Shown: positions 25,888 through 35,499 of the stretch, piece by piece
Numbering within the stretch: position 1 is the first letter of the stretch
Layout: each line of letters opens with the position of its first letter
The notes under the pieces: model-generated
The model's database searches: none
What the model was told of the DNA's origin: nothing
The model's input: the letters and a program-made list of their open reading frames with translations, nothing else
Source: JANSXG01 sp024743075
GTDB taxonomy: Bacteria; Planctomycetota; Phycisphaerae; Phycisphaerales; UBA1924
Reading direction: 5' to 3'
Length of the DNA stretch: 64,000 nt
Assembly: GCA_042140185.1 (NCBI GenBank)
Contig: CP159477.1
Span: 2,108,001 to 2,172,000 of the forward strand
Made by a program: the position numbers and the translations under genes

Positions 25888-26943
25888 TCACTCCGCCTTT
25901 CGCGCCGCCTCACCATCCACCGGTCGCGGCTCGAACACGCGCACCTCGCCCTTGCCCGCCTTCTTCGAGGCGTACAGCGCGCGGTCCGCGTTCACGAGCA
26001 GCTGATCCGCATCGATCGGCCGGCTCTGCTGCAGACTCGCGATGCCCACCGACATCCCGCAGCCCGCGCAGCCGCAGTCCACGCCCCAGGCCCGCGCCTG
26101 CTCGCGGAACATCGCCTGCAGGCGCGTCGCCACGCTCAGCGCCACATCACTGGATGTCTGCGGCATGACCAGAACGAACTCGTCCCCGCCGTACCGGGCC
26201 GCGAAGTCCGACTGCCGGATGCAGTCCGAGATCACGTGGCCGACCAGACGCAGCAGCTCATCGCCCATCGCGTGACCGGCCGAGTCGTTCACATCCTTGA
26301 AGCCGTCGAGATCGATCATCACGCACGACAGGTCGCCGCCGTAGCGCACCGCTTCGGCGAACATCTGCCCCAGCCGGTTCTCCAGCTGCCAGCGGTTGGC
26401 CAGACCCGTCAGCGGGTCGGTCCACGCCTCGGCCTCCAGCTTCGCGACGCGCTGCTCCAGCCCGGCGTTCTTCGACTTCAGTTGATTGTTCGTCGCCTTC
26501 AGCTCGCGGATCATCATCACGCGCCGCACATCCACCTCGGCCCGCGCCATCGCCCGCTCGATCACCAGCGCCAGCCGGTCCGGCGACACGCTCTCGCGAT
26601 CCACAGCATCCGTCGCGCCAGATTCGATCGCGGCGTCCACCCAGTCCAGCACCCGCGCATCGCCCAGCACCACCACCGGCGCTTCGCTCGCCAGCCGGTC
26701 CAGCGCCGCCTTCGCGTCCAGCACCAGCCCCTCAACCCGCTCGCGCGAGAGACCCTGCGCATCGATCAGCACCAGGTCCACGCGGTTCAGCACCATCGCG
26801 CTGCGCGAACTCACGCTCTGCACCGAGGTCGAACCGTAGCATCGCTCCAGCGCCTCACCCAGCGCGCGGGCCAACGCCGCGTCTTCCGACACCAGCGCCA
26901 CGTTCGGGAACGAGATGGGACGATCGCCTGCCAACACCGACAC
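25888..26943 (-). CDS. Diguanylate cyclase (GGDEF) with receiver-like N-terminal domain
   Basis: About 351 residues. Start GTG 26943 is chosen because AAAGGA lies 6-7 bp upstream; a TTG at 26970 is also possible. Residues 15-125 resemble a receiver domain with an Asp at the end of its third strand (LVLID). A coiled coil (ELKATNNQLKSKNAGLEQRVAKLEAEA) leads into the GGDEF domain (LTGLANRW, CVMIDLDGFKDVND, ARYGGDEFVLVMP). The active site is complete, and an RxxD inhibitory site (RQSD) sits five residues upstream, so product inhibition by c-di-GMP is expected. Oddity: a CGCAGC cysteine cluster late in the domain. No receptor for c-di-GMP was found in the window. Confidence 0.9.
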   Translation of the reverse strand: MSVLAGDRPISFPNVALVSEDAALARALGEALERCYGSTSVQSVSSRSAMVLNRVDLVLIDAQGLSRERVEGLVLDAKAALDRLASEAPVVVLGDARVLDWVDAAIESGATDAVDRESVSPDRLALVIERAMARAEVDVRRVMMIRELKATNNQLKSKNAGLEQRVAKLEAEAWTDPLTGLANRWQLENRLGQMFAEAVRYGGDLSCVMIDLDGFKDVNDSAGHAMGDELLRLVGHVISDCIRQSDFAARYGGDEFVLVMPQTSSDVALSVATRLQAMFREQARAWGVDCGCAGCGMSVGIASLQQSRPIDADQLLVNADRALYASKKAGKGEVRVFEPRPVDGEAARKAE

Positions 26944-27132
26944 AGTCCTTTGCAAAGTCGGGCCGGGCAACGCCCAACCGACAAATCACGGGCACTTCGA
27001 CCCACGATTCTCTACGCACGGTCCGGGAACCCGGTTCATTCCGCTTCATCGGCCCAGACCGAACGCAACCACAGCCCGAACGCCCCCGCCCGCACCGGTT
27101 CCGACTGCTTCCGATAATCACCACCCTGACGC

Positions 27133-28170
27133 TCAGCCACCTGATCGCGAACGCCAGCTCCACATCGCCGCATCGTCCATGGGCGTCACCCGCGCCTCAC
27201 CCAACAGCCGCCGGCTCAGCGCATCCATCAGCAGCCGCTCCTCGCGCAACCGCACCAGCCGCTCCAGTTCCGCCCGCACCGACTCCATCGCAGGCGTCCG
27301 CTCGGGACGCACGACCTCGTCCAGCACCACCACCGCCACCTGCGCCGGCCCGTCCACTTCCATCACGATCGGCCGGCTCACCTCGCCCACGCTCATCCGC
27401 GCGATCGCCGAGCGCAGGGCGTCCGGGTACGTCGGGTCCGCTGGGCTGATCGGCTCGATCACCCCGCCGCGCGCCCCGCTCACATCCGTGCTCACCTCCG
27501 CCGCCACGCGCGAGAACGCCTCGCCCGCGAGCACCCGCTGACGCGCCCGCTCGGCCTGCTCCACCGTGTCCGCCGTGATGATCCGCACGCGCATCCGCGG
27601 TTCGTACCGAATCCGGTACGCCCGCTCCACGCTCACCGGATCAACCTGCACCCGATCCTGCACCAGCGCCCGGAGCATCGCCGTCCGACGAAGCAGCCCC
27701 TCGTACCGCTCCGGCCCGAGCCCTCGCTGACGCCGGATCTGATCGAGCAGCCGCTGCGCCTCATCCGCATTGCCCGATGCATCATCCGCCTCCAGCGACT
27801 CGCGCAACAGGAGCTGCTCGCGCTCGACCATCGCCGGCGTCAGACGCAACCCGCGCCGGCGCATCTCCCCCTCCAGCATCATCTCAAGCGCCACCTCCTC
27901 CAGCACGATCCCGCCCGCGGCCTCCGCCAACAGCGGCTTCACCCGCTCCCAGTCCACCGACGAGCCCGCCACCGTCGCGAACGACCCGGACGTTTCGCGC
28001 GTCGAATTGCCCGGTGAACCCGGACGCTCCACGCGCACCGCACGGTCCGCGACATACCGCTCGCTCGCCTCCAGCCCGGAGCCAACGCCGGAACCCGAGC
28101 CACCCGAACAGCCCGCCATCGCCGCGATAGCAACCGCCGCGGATCCCCAAAAACTCAATCGCTTGCTCAT
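27133..28170 (-). CDS. Parvulin-type peptidyl-prolyl isomerase, lipoprotein
   Basis: 345 residues. A lipoprotein signal (MSKRLSFWGSAAVAIAAMAGC, Cys at residue 21) is followed by a Gly/Ser linker. A helical SurA/PrsA-like chaperone region spans about 60-190 (LEEVALEMMLEGEMRRRGLRLT, then RRQRGLGPERYEGLLRRTAMLRALVQDRV). A rotamase-like domain follows: MRVRIITADTVEQAERARQRVLAGEAFSRVAAEVSTDVSGARGGVIEPIS and MSVGEVSRPIVMEVDGPAQVAVVVL. It should help fold exported proteins. Some active-site residues of parvulins are hard to see, so it may be mainly a chaperone. Its start is only 24 bp from the divergent gene at 28195. Confidence 0.85.
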   Translation of the reverse strand: MSKRLSFWGSAAVAIAAMAGCSGGSGSGVGSGLEASERYVADRAVRVERPGSPGNSTRETSGSFATVAGSSVDWERVKPLLAEAAGGIVLEEVALEMMLEGEMRRRGLRLTPAMVEREQLLLRESLEADDASGNADEAQRLLDQIRRQRGLGPERYEGLLRRTAMLRALVQDRVQVDPVSVERAYRIRYEPRMRVRIITADTVEQAERARQRVLAGEAFSRVAAEVSTDVSGARGGVIEPISPADPTYPDALRSAIARMSVGEVSRPIVMEVDGPAQVAVVVLDEVVRPERTPAMESVRAELERLVRLREERLLMDALSRRLLGEARVTPMDDAAMWSWRSRSGG

Positions 28171-28194
28171 TGCCGTACGCTACCACAAGCCCCT

Positions 28195-29367
28195 ATGACC
28201 GATCCCACCGCCCAACCCGCTACCGACCAACAGCGCCTCCCCGCCCTCTGCCCGTACTGCGGCCACGGCCACTCCCTCGCCGCGGGCAAACCCCGCCCGC
28301 TCCAGTGCGAGTCCTGCAAGGGACGCTTCGAGCCCCTCTCGCGCCAGGCCACGCAGAACGCCATGGGCCCCTGGCAGATCCGCGACTCGGAACACCCGTT
28401 CCGACCGCCCTGCTCCTACGAGACCATCGTCCGCCTCGCCCAGCGCAGGCGCATCACCCCCACCACCATCGTGCGCGGCCCGACCACGCGCCAGTTCTGG
28501 TCCTACGCGCGCGACACCCCCGGCGTCGCCGCCGTCCTCGGCCAGTGCCACGCCTGCCACACCCCCATCTCCGCCGATGACACCGCCTGCCCGAGCTGCG
28601 AAGCCATCCTCCGCCCGCAGACCGATCGCCAGCAACTCGGCCTCAGCCCCAAGGCGGTCCTCCCCGGCGAAGCCCCGCCCGAACAGATCGCCGCGATCCT
28701 CCGTCCGAAGACGCCCCAGCCCCTCCCGCGCCCAGTCCAACCGGCGCCCGAAGGACCCGCCGCAACGCAGCGTCCCGCCAATCCCGCGCCGCCTTCCGTG
28801 ACCGCCCCACCCGCACCCGCTACCCCCGAAACCATTTCCGACCGATCCGCGCCAGGCCCATCGCGCCGATGCGCCAAAGCCCCCGGCTGGCTCATCGCCC
28901 TCCTCGCCGTCCAGGCCGCGGCCATCCTCGCCCTCGGCGCACTGCTGGTCATCGAACTCGATGTATTCGACCCTGCAGAGCCGCCGTCGCAGGCCAGCAA
29001 CTCGACGAGCACGGACGCCAACGCCGGCACCGCGCCGCCACCGCCGACCAACTCTCTACCCGATGACGAGACCACGCCCGCTCCATCAGACCCTGACGAC
29101 CAACCGGCACCCGGCACCGACATCAACGACCTGATGGACGACGCCATGCGCCCCTTCGCCGATCGCTACTGGCCGATCGTTGAGGGCACGCGATCCGACG
29201 ACACGGACACCCTCGCCCGAGCCATCGACCAACTGCGCGACCTACGAAGCGAAGCCGCATCGGCATCACCCGACGCCGACTTCACCCTGACCGACGACCT
29301 GATCGCTCAGGGCGAAGCGCGGCTGGAGCAACTGCGTCTCCTGGATCAGTTTGATCCGCAGAGCTGA
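28195..29367 (+). CDS. Zinc-ribbon, GYF-like membrane protein, unknown function
   Basis: 390 residues. Order: zinc ribbon (LCPYCGHGH, LQCESCKG, residues 18-43); a GYF_2-like segment about 55-105 (GPWQIRDSEHPFRPPCSYETIVRLAQRRRITPTTIVRGP, then FWSYARDTPGV); a second ribbon (CHACHTPI, CPSCEAIL, about 120-145); a Pro/Ala-rich linker; one membrane segment about 233-256 (WLIALLAVQAAAILALGALLVIEL); and an acidic periplasmic tail. GYF_2/zinc-ribbon mixtures of this kind are frequent in planctomycetes and their role is unknown. The divergent PPIase gene begins 24 bp away, so promoters must overlap coding sequence. Confidence 0.8.
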   Translation: MTDPTAQPATDQQRLPALCPYCGHGHSLAAGKPRPLQCESCKGRFEPLSRQATQNAMGPWQIRDSEHPFRPPCSYETIVRLAQRRRITPTTIVRGPTTRQFWSYARDTPGVAAVLGQCHACHTPISADDTACPSCEAILRPQTDRQQLGLSPKAVLPGEAPPEQIAAILRPKTPQPLPRPVQPAPEGPAATQRPANPAPPSVTAPPAPATPETISDRSAPGPSRRCAKAPGWLIALLAVQAAAILALGALLVIELDVFDPAEPPSQASNSTSTDANAGTAPPPPTNSLPDDETTPAPSDPDDQPAPGTDINDLMDDAMRPFADRYWPIVEGTRSDDTDTLARAIDQLRDLRSEAASASPDADFTLTDDLIAQGEARLEQLRLLDQFDPQS

Positions 29368-29443
29368 GCGGGATCATCCGGGTGCCATGGTCGCCCCTTG
29401 AGGCGACTATGCGAAACCTTTCGGATCCGCGAAGCCGTCGGCT

Positions 29444-29502
29444 CCTTCTCCCCTTCGCGGGAGAAGGTGGTCCTGTGCGGATTCCGCACAGGACCGGATG
29501 AG
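29444..29502. repeat. REP-like double-hairpin palindromic element
   Basis: Two adjacent perfect hairpins: a 9-bp stem (CCTTCTCCC with GGGAGAAGG, 29444-29467) and a 12-bp stem (GGTCCTGTGCGG with CCGCACAGGACC, 29469-29495, ATT loop), followed by GGATGAGGG. The frame of GGAGAAGG and GGATGAGGG around a variable hairpin is typical of widespread REP-type elements. It lies between convergent genes and may also terminate transcription in both directions. Confidence 0.7.
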
Positions 29503-29525
29503 GGGGCCAGACCAACCCGCAACGC

Positions 29526-30401
29526 TCAACGAGCGTTGCGCTCCGCTTTCGATGCTTCCGCCACATCCTCCGTCGGATCCCACATCACGTACGACGGACG
29601 CTCGCACACCAGCCCGCACTCCGGACACTCGTCCCGATCACGCTGACGCTCGTAGCCGCACTTCGGACACTTCATCGCGACCCAGCGCCGGGCTTTGCGC
29701 TCGCGGTTGATGAACCGATAGGCGAGGAAGCACACGCTTGCCAGAATCCAAAGCGGAATGGTCCCTCGAAAAAATCTCCCGAGTGGTCGCCACCGATCCG
29801 TCGGAAAACTGACCTGAAGTATCAGCGAGCCACCGTTTCCGACTGACCCAGTGACCGTCACACCCGACCTGTTGCCACGGAACCAGCGCATAAGATTTCG
29901 CTCAATGATCGCATCAATCGCTGGCACGACTTCAGAAGTGAAATCAGGATGGCGCAGGGATCGCCAATCGGGGCCAAACTCTCGTTCGAACGGTTCAAGA
30001 CTGTCGGGTTGCCCGCCGAGCGATGACTCCAGCGCGCGGACGGAGTCAAGCCGCGCGACGACTGTATAGACGTCCACCGGATTCGCAGAAAGCAGACCGC
30101 GTTTGGCGGATGACGTTTGCTTCGCAAAGTGCACGACAACGCCGGTCCAGTCTTCCTGAGCCGGCCACGGCGACTCGCTCACGTTCCAGTTGGAAACCGG
30201 TTCGTCAATGTTCTCGATCCATATGACCGTGTAGTCGAGGATTCGGGTGGGGTAGGCCGATTGAACCGCGCCGGCTGCCTGGAAGCGCAACGCACTGCCC
30301 GCGAATGCGATGGCCGCAGAAGCGGGCAGGAGCAAAGCGATCACAACGAGGGTTCGGAAGCGACTCCGCTCGCTCACAAACCGATTTTTTCCTCTGATCA
30401 T
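29526..30401 (-). CDS. Membrane protein with C-terminal zinc ribbon, unknown function
   Basis: 291 residues from ATG 30401 (GGAGGGAAG upstream). An N-terminal membrane segment (TLVVIALLLPASAAIAFAGSAL) is followed by an extracytoplasmic domain of about 170 residues, a second membrane segment about 212-230 (GTIPLWILASVCFLAYRFI), then a cytoplasmic rubredoxin-like zinc ribbon (MKCPKCGYERQRDRDECPECGLVCE). I do not recognise the outer domain. Base composition is visibly less GC-rich than the neighbours, which hints at a different history. Confidence 0.78.
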   Translation of the reverse strand: MIRGKNRFVSERSRFRTLVVIALLLPASAAIAFAGSALRFQAAGAVQSAYPTRILDYTVIWIENIDEPVSNWNVSESPWPAQEDWTGVVVHFAKQTSSAKRGLLSANPVDVYTVVARLDSVRALESSLGGQPDSLEPFEREFGPDWRSLRHPDFTSEVVPAIDAIIERNLMRWFRGNRSGVTVTGSVGNGGSLILQVSFPTDRWRPLGRFFRGTIPLWILASVCFLAYRFINRERKARRWVAMKCPKCGYERQRDRDECPECGLVCERPSYVMWDPTEDVAEASKAERNAR

Positions 30402-30428
30402 CTTCCCTCCGCTTCTAGGCGTCCGGGA

Positions 30429-30889
30429 TCAGTCTACCGCCTCATCCCCGCTCCCAAGCCCCGCGAGGTAGACCGCTAGTTCCCTGACGATCGCGCTGTT
30501 GGCCGGGAGGAACTCGTCCCAGGGGATCTCTTCCAGCGTGCACCAGCGCAGGTCGTCGACCTCCAGCGGTCTCGCATCGGCCCCGGGGTCGGGCTCGAGG
30601 CAGACCCATGCGTTCAGGCGGACCGTGCCGTGCTCGTAGGTGTGCTCGACGATGGCGAGCTGGTGGGTCGCCCGCACCCTTAGGCCGACCTCCTCGCGGA
30701 CCTCGCGCTCGGCGCAGTCCTTCGGGCTCTCGCCAGGCTCGACCTTGCCGCCGGGGAACTCCCAGTAGCCGGCGTAGACCGTGTCGGCACGACGACGCGT
30801 GATCAGGACCCGCGCGTCCCCTTCCCGGCCCGGACCACCAGCCCCAGCCCCACCTCGATGACCCGCGCCTCAGCCACTGATTCCGTCAT
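30429..30889 (-). CDS. mutT: NUDIX hydrolase (8-oxo-dGTP diphosphatase type), frameshifted
   Basis: About 153 residues when repaired. ATG 30889 opens MTESVAEARVIEVGLGLVVRAGKG; after AAGGGGA near 30810 the written frame stops, while the adjacent frame continues DARVLITRRRADTVYAGYWEFPGGKVEPGE. The complete Nudix box is there (GGKVEPGE-x7-REVREEVGL), followed by HTYEHGTVRLNAWVCLEPDP and LRWCTLEEIPWDEFLPANSAIV. This matches MutT, which removes 8-oxo-dGTP. One G is missing from what should be a run of five. Read as written, only the C-terminal 82 residues would be translatable, without the active site. Confidence 0.87.
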
Positions 30890-30924
30890 CCAAACACCAC
30901 CCAAATCCGCCGAGATTCCGGGAA

Positions 30925-30963
30925 GTCGATTTTCCGACCTGAATAGAGGAATCGAAAATCGAC
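30925..30963. promoter_or_regulatory. 10-bp perfect inverted repeat upstream of mutT
   Basis: GTCGATTTTC at 30925-30934 faces GAAAATCGAC at 30954-30963 across 19 bp. It lies 36-74 bp upstream of the mutT start in an AT-rich stretch, where a leftward promoter would be. It could be an operator for a dimeric repressor; no regulator is identified. Confidence 0.45.
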
Positions 30964-31076
30964 ATATTTCTAACTCTATTATTCATAGATACTTACAGAT
31001 TCTTGCGCAAAGTCGTGGCCTCAGCGAGGTCGCACAAATGCCGATGACTACGCTACCCTAAGAGCGCTGGTGGCGA

Positions 31077-31202
31077 CGGGCCGATCGCCCGCAACACACA
31101 GACTGATATGTCCCTCGGCACACGCCGAGTTTCAGCTTTCTTCGCGGCGAAAGCCGTGGCACGCCGTCGGTCGGGGATCGGAGCCCTCGACCGACGGTTT
31201 TT
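31077..31202 (+). ncRNA. Candidate structured small RNA ending in an intrinsic terminator
   Basis: Four hairpins in a row on the + strand: CGGGC/GCCCG (31077-31091), CTCGGC/GCCGAG (31114-31129), GCTTTC/GAAAGC (31135-31154), then CCGTCGGTCG paired with CGACCGACGG (31164-31197) extended by an inner GGG/CCC and followed directly by TTTTT. Neighbouring genes on both sides are on the other strand, so this terminator serves no protein gene. No match to tmRNA, RNase P, SRP or 6S RNA landmarks was found. No sure promoter is visible and the 5' end is unknown. Confidence 0.45.
31164..31202 (+). terminator. Rho-independent terminator without an upstream protein gene
   Basis: A 10-bp perfect stem plus three more G-C pairs, then TTTTT at 31198-31202. 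Oriented rightward; mutT and the DsrE-like gene both run leftward. Confidence 0.75.
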
Positions 31203-31313
31203 CTGCGCATTGCGCAAACGCGCAACAACACACGCGAACGCGCCCCGTTCATGCGCGAACACACGCGTTCGTGCGCTGCGCGTGTGCACAACCTGTCGGT
31301 TGCGCTGCGCTTT

Positions 31314-31763
31314 TCAGAACGTGAGCACTTCGTAGCCGTCGCGCAGCATCTCGGTGAGCGGTCTGCCCATCGGTTTCACCTCGATGCCCTGCGCGCGCAG
31401 GTCTTCGGTCACGCCGTACGAATCCGCGCACGCGATGCATGCGAGCACCGTCACGCCGTCGTTCTTCATCTGCTGGATCTTCTCCTGCAGGTCCTTATCG
31501 GCCGCGAGCAGACGCGAAGACGGGCCCCACACGATCAGCGTGACATCGCCCGCCCAGCCCGCGCGCTGCGCGGCGTGCGTGTACATCAGGCACACGCGGT
31601 GCGCGACATCAGGGTCACCGGAGGTCCATACCACGGCGAGCTTGTCCACAATCGAAGCCGATTCCTGCGGGCGTGCTTCGGCGCGGGAACCGGCGAGCGC
31701 GCCGATCGCGACAACACCGAGAATCGCGGCGAGGATCCACGGCAGGCGATGGGTGAGTTTCAT
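31314..31763 (-). CDS. Exported DsrE/DsrF-like protein
   Basis: 149 residues from ATG 31763, with GGAGAAG upstream. A signal peptide or anchor (LPWILAAILGVVAIGALAGSRAEA) precedes a DsrE-like fold: LAVVWTSGDPDVAHRVCLMYTHAAQRAGWAGDVTLIVWGPSSRLLAADKDLQEKIQQMKNDGVTVLACIACADSYGV. The cysteines in LACIACADSYGV occupy the position of the DsrE/TusD reactive Cys. Export of a DsrE-like protein is a variation seen in several environmental bacteria; a redox or sulfur-handling role is inference. Confidence 0.83.
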   Translation of the reverse strand: MKLTHRLPWILAAILGVVAIGALAGSRAEARPQESASIVDKLAVVWTSGDPDVAHRVCLMYTHAAQRAGWAGDVTLIVWGPSSRLLAADKDLQEKIQQMKNDGVTVLACIACADSYGVTEDLRAQGIEVKPMGRPLTEMLRDGYEVLTF

Positions 31764-31850
31764 GTCTTCTCCGTTCGGTGAGAGTGGTTGATCAACACGC
31801 GACCAAGCGGGCTGAGCCCGGCGGTATTCCACGGACTTGCTTCGCGCGGA

Positions 31851-32597
31851 TCAAGGGTACATCGCGCGCATGACGCGCCGGAAGCGATCGAGATCGCCGA
31901 TCACGTACACGGGTGCGCGAACCGCTTCCACCGGCCCGCGCAGGCGGACCTGCGAGCGCAGCGGCTCGTTCTCTTCCCAGGTCCCCAGCGGGCCGCCGAG
32001 GCGCTGACCGGACACCCGGCGCGCGTCGAAACGGTGGGCGACATCGAGCGCGGGGCTGGCGGGTAGCCGCGCGGTACGGTCCTCGACGTACACCGTGAAC
32101 CGGCGTGCGCCGGGCTCGAAGTCGTCGGTCGCGCCGTATTCGAGTTCGATGACCCCGGCGAAGTCGTCGGGCACCACGAGGGTGACCAAGGCCTGCGGAC
32201 CGCTGAGCAGGCGCACCTCGAACTCGTTCGGGCTGGTGCGTTCGACCGTGCCGACGAACGGCGCATTGACCTGCGGCGTCGAGTGCGGCGTCATCACGCG
32301 GAACCGCTCCCCGATGTAGCCGACCGCTTCGGCGCTGACCGCGACAAACGGTTCGTCGGCCGCCTTGAGTTTCGCGGCGCCGTTGTCGTCGGTCCGGGCC
32401 TGAGCGGTCTTCGGCCCGAAGGGCGCGTCGCCGGTCCCCTGCTCGATGACGAGCTTGGCATCAGCGATCGGCTCGCGCGACTCGAGGTCGACGACCCGGA
32501 AACTCAGCGTGCGATAGCTGGTGCAGCCGGTGAGCAGCGTCGCACCCAGCAGCACGACGAGCATCCGAAACAGGGGCATCCGAACGGCGAAGCGCAT
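31851..32597 (-). CDS. Lipoprotein with a carboxypeptidase-regulatory-like beta domain
   Basis: 248 residues from ATG 32597 (GGAGGAAC upstream). Signal MPLFRMLVVLLGATLLTGC gives a lipidated Cys. Directly after it comes a CarboxypepD_reg-like Ig-type domain (LSFRVVDLESREPIADAKLVIEQG, then TDDNGAAKLKAADEPFVAVSAEAVGYIGE). The rest is beta-rich and unrecognised (LVTLVVPDDFAGVIELEYG, then VYVIGDLDRFRRVMRAMYP). Probably a periplasmic or outer-membrane lipoprotein. Same strand as the DsrE-like gene downstream, 87 bp apart. Confidence 0.75.
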   Translation of the reverse strand: MRFAVRMPLFRMLVVLLGATLLTGCTSYRTLSFRVVDLESREPIADAKLVIEQGTGDAPFGPKTAQARTDDNGAAKLKAADEPFVAVSAEAVGYIGERFRVMTPHSTPQVNAPFVGTVERTSPNEFEVRLLSGPQALVTLVVPDDFAGVIELEYGATDDFEPGARRFTVYVEDRTARLPASPALDVAHRFDARRVSGQRLGGPLGTWEENEPLRSQVRLRGPVEAVRAPVYVIGDLDRFRRVMRAMYP

Positions 32598-32651
32598 AGG
32601 TCGTTCCTCCTCAGGGCCCCACATTACCAGCAACACGCCCGGATGAGCCGC

Positions 32652-33130
32652 TCAGAGGCGAACTTCGCGGAACGGCTCGGGGGATTCGTCGTGGATCGGG
32701 ATCCGCGCGGCGTCGGAGTCCGGGTCCATGCCCTCCGGACGGGCTTCGGGGTAATGGAACTTCACGATGGCGCTCCCGAACGCGCCGTCGCCCCGCGCTG
32801 AGCGGAGCAGTTCGACCGCCCGGTCCTGCAGTCGCCGATCGAGCAGGCCGTGGATCCGGACGGAGACCACATCGATGCCCGCTTCGGCGTAGACGGTCAC
32901 GCCGGCGAGTTCGGTGTTGTCGGGCGGGAAGACCTGATCCATCTCGGTGCGCAGGACCTCGACGACCGCCCGCTCCTGCTCGCGCTGCTGCGCGCCGTGT
33001 TCGTCATGCTCCGCACGACGATGACCGAGCCGATGAGCAGCGAGACGAACAGCACGATGGCGACCGGCGCCCCCACCGTGTAGGCGATGGGCTGCTTGAC
33101 CTTCTTTGGTTTGCCGGTCTCGTCTTTCAC
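32652..33130 (-). CDS. Membrane-anchored hypothetical protein, frameshifted
   Basis: About 159 residues when repaired. GTG 33130 opens MKDETGKPKKVKQPIAYTVGAPVAIVLFVSLLIGSVIVVRSMTNTA (one membrane segment). At ACGGCGCGC near 33005 the frame changes and continues AQQREQERAVVEVLRTEMDQVFPPDNTELAGVTVYAEAGIDVVSVRIHGLLD. One base is missing. No known domain. It is 22 bp downstream of the rhomboid gene, so probably in the same operon. Confidence 0.7.
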
Positions 33131-33152
33131 GCCGGGATGATACGCCGCGCGA

Positions 33153-33854
33153 TCAGTCCCGGAAGCCGACCGGCATGGGTCTCGTGTCGTATTCGTGCAT
33201 GCCCATGACCTGAGGCAGGTTCTTCTCGTACCGGGTCGGCGGAAAGCGTCCGGACAGGACCAGCCCGAGGACTACGGCGAAACCCAGCGCGAAACCGCCG
33301 AGGTGCGCGATGTTCGCGGTGCCGTTCGCCTCGTTCATGAGCCCGAGCAGGTCGAGCAGGACATAGATCGCGACCACGATCAGCGAGGAGATCGAGAACG
33401 TGCCGGCCCGGATGTACACCCAATAGAAGATGGAGACGGTGTTGGTGGGGAAGAATACGACGTGCGCCCCGACCACGCCCATGATCGCACCCGAGGCACC
33501 GACCGCCACCTCGCCGGTGCCCATGACCTTCCACGCGATCGCCGCGACGATGCCGCACGCGAGGTAGAAGGCCGTGTAGAGCAGGTTGCCCAGTTTGGCG
33601 TTCACGGCGTTACCGAAGACCCAGAGGAAGATCATGTTTCCGACGAGGTGCACGATGTCGGCATGCGCGAACATCGACTGGAACATCGTCGCGCCGAACA
33701 TCGGATCATCTTTCCAGTACCCGGCCGTCTCCCACGGATAATCCCTGCCGAAGAACAACGAAAAACTGTACAGCGTCGCGATGGTCATGATGACCCAGTT
33801 CGCGATCGGGTAGCGCTGCATCGGGACATCGACGGCGACGGGCAACAGGATCAT
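33153..33854 (-). CDS. Rhomboid family intramembrane serine protease
   Basis: 233 residues from ATG 33854 (GAGGAG upstream). Six or more membrane segments. Family features: MFAHADIVHLVGNMIFLWVFGNAVN (the HxxxN of helix 2), GASGAIMGVVGAHVVFFP with the catalytic Ser in GASGA, and NIAHLGGFALGFAVVL with the catalytic His. It cleaves membrane-spanning proteins within the bilayer. The C-terminal 40 residues (RFPPTRYEKNLPQVMGMHEYDTRPM) are a soluble tail. The substrate is unknown; processing of C-terminal membrane tails in this exosortase-bearing organism is conceivable but untested. Confidence 0.92.
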   Translation of the reverse strand: MILLPVAVDVPMQRYPIANWVIMTIATLYSFSLFFGRDYPWETAGYWKDDPMFGATMFQSMFAHADIVHLVGNMIFLWVFGNAVNAKLGNLLYTAFYLACGIVAAIAWKVMGTGEVAVGASGAIMGVVGAHVVFFPTNTVSIFYWVYIRAGTFSISSLIVVAIYVLLDLLGLMNEANGTANIAHLGGFALGFAVVLGLVLSGRFPPTRYEKNLPQVMGMHEYDTRPMPVGFRD

Positions 33855-33999
33855 CGGGGCTCCTCGGGGCGGCGCCGGGATCCGCGTGGTCGTCACGCTC
33901 CGGCGAACGCGACAAACCTAGCGTGCGCAGGGCATCGCGTGCAAGCGAAAAAACCGTTGCGGTATGTCCGATTTCCGGTTGGGGAGGACACGCGCCGGC

Positions 34000-35499
<1,500 letters not shown>

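Larger units (their letters stand above)
30890..31313. other. Long non-coding interval between mutT and the DsrE-like gene
   Basis: No convincing protein gene. Left part (30890-31010) is AT-rich for this genome and holds a perfect 10-bp inverted repeat. The middle part carries four hairpins ending in a strong rightward terminator. The right part (31229-31286) is a GC-rich imperfect inverted repeat (CACACGCG and CGAACGCG facing CGCGTTCG and CGCGTGTG) just past the end of the leftward DsrE-like gene. Confidence 0.6.

Noticed and set aside
31070..31324. Short frames through the small-RNA candidate
   Set aside because: Several overlapping frames on both strands with low-complexity Arg/Ala/Cys text and no ribosome-binding site; hairpin structure explains the region better.
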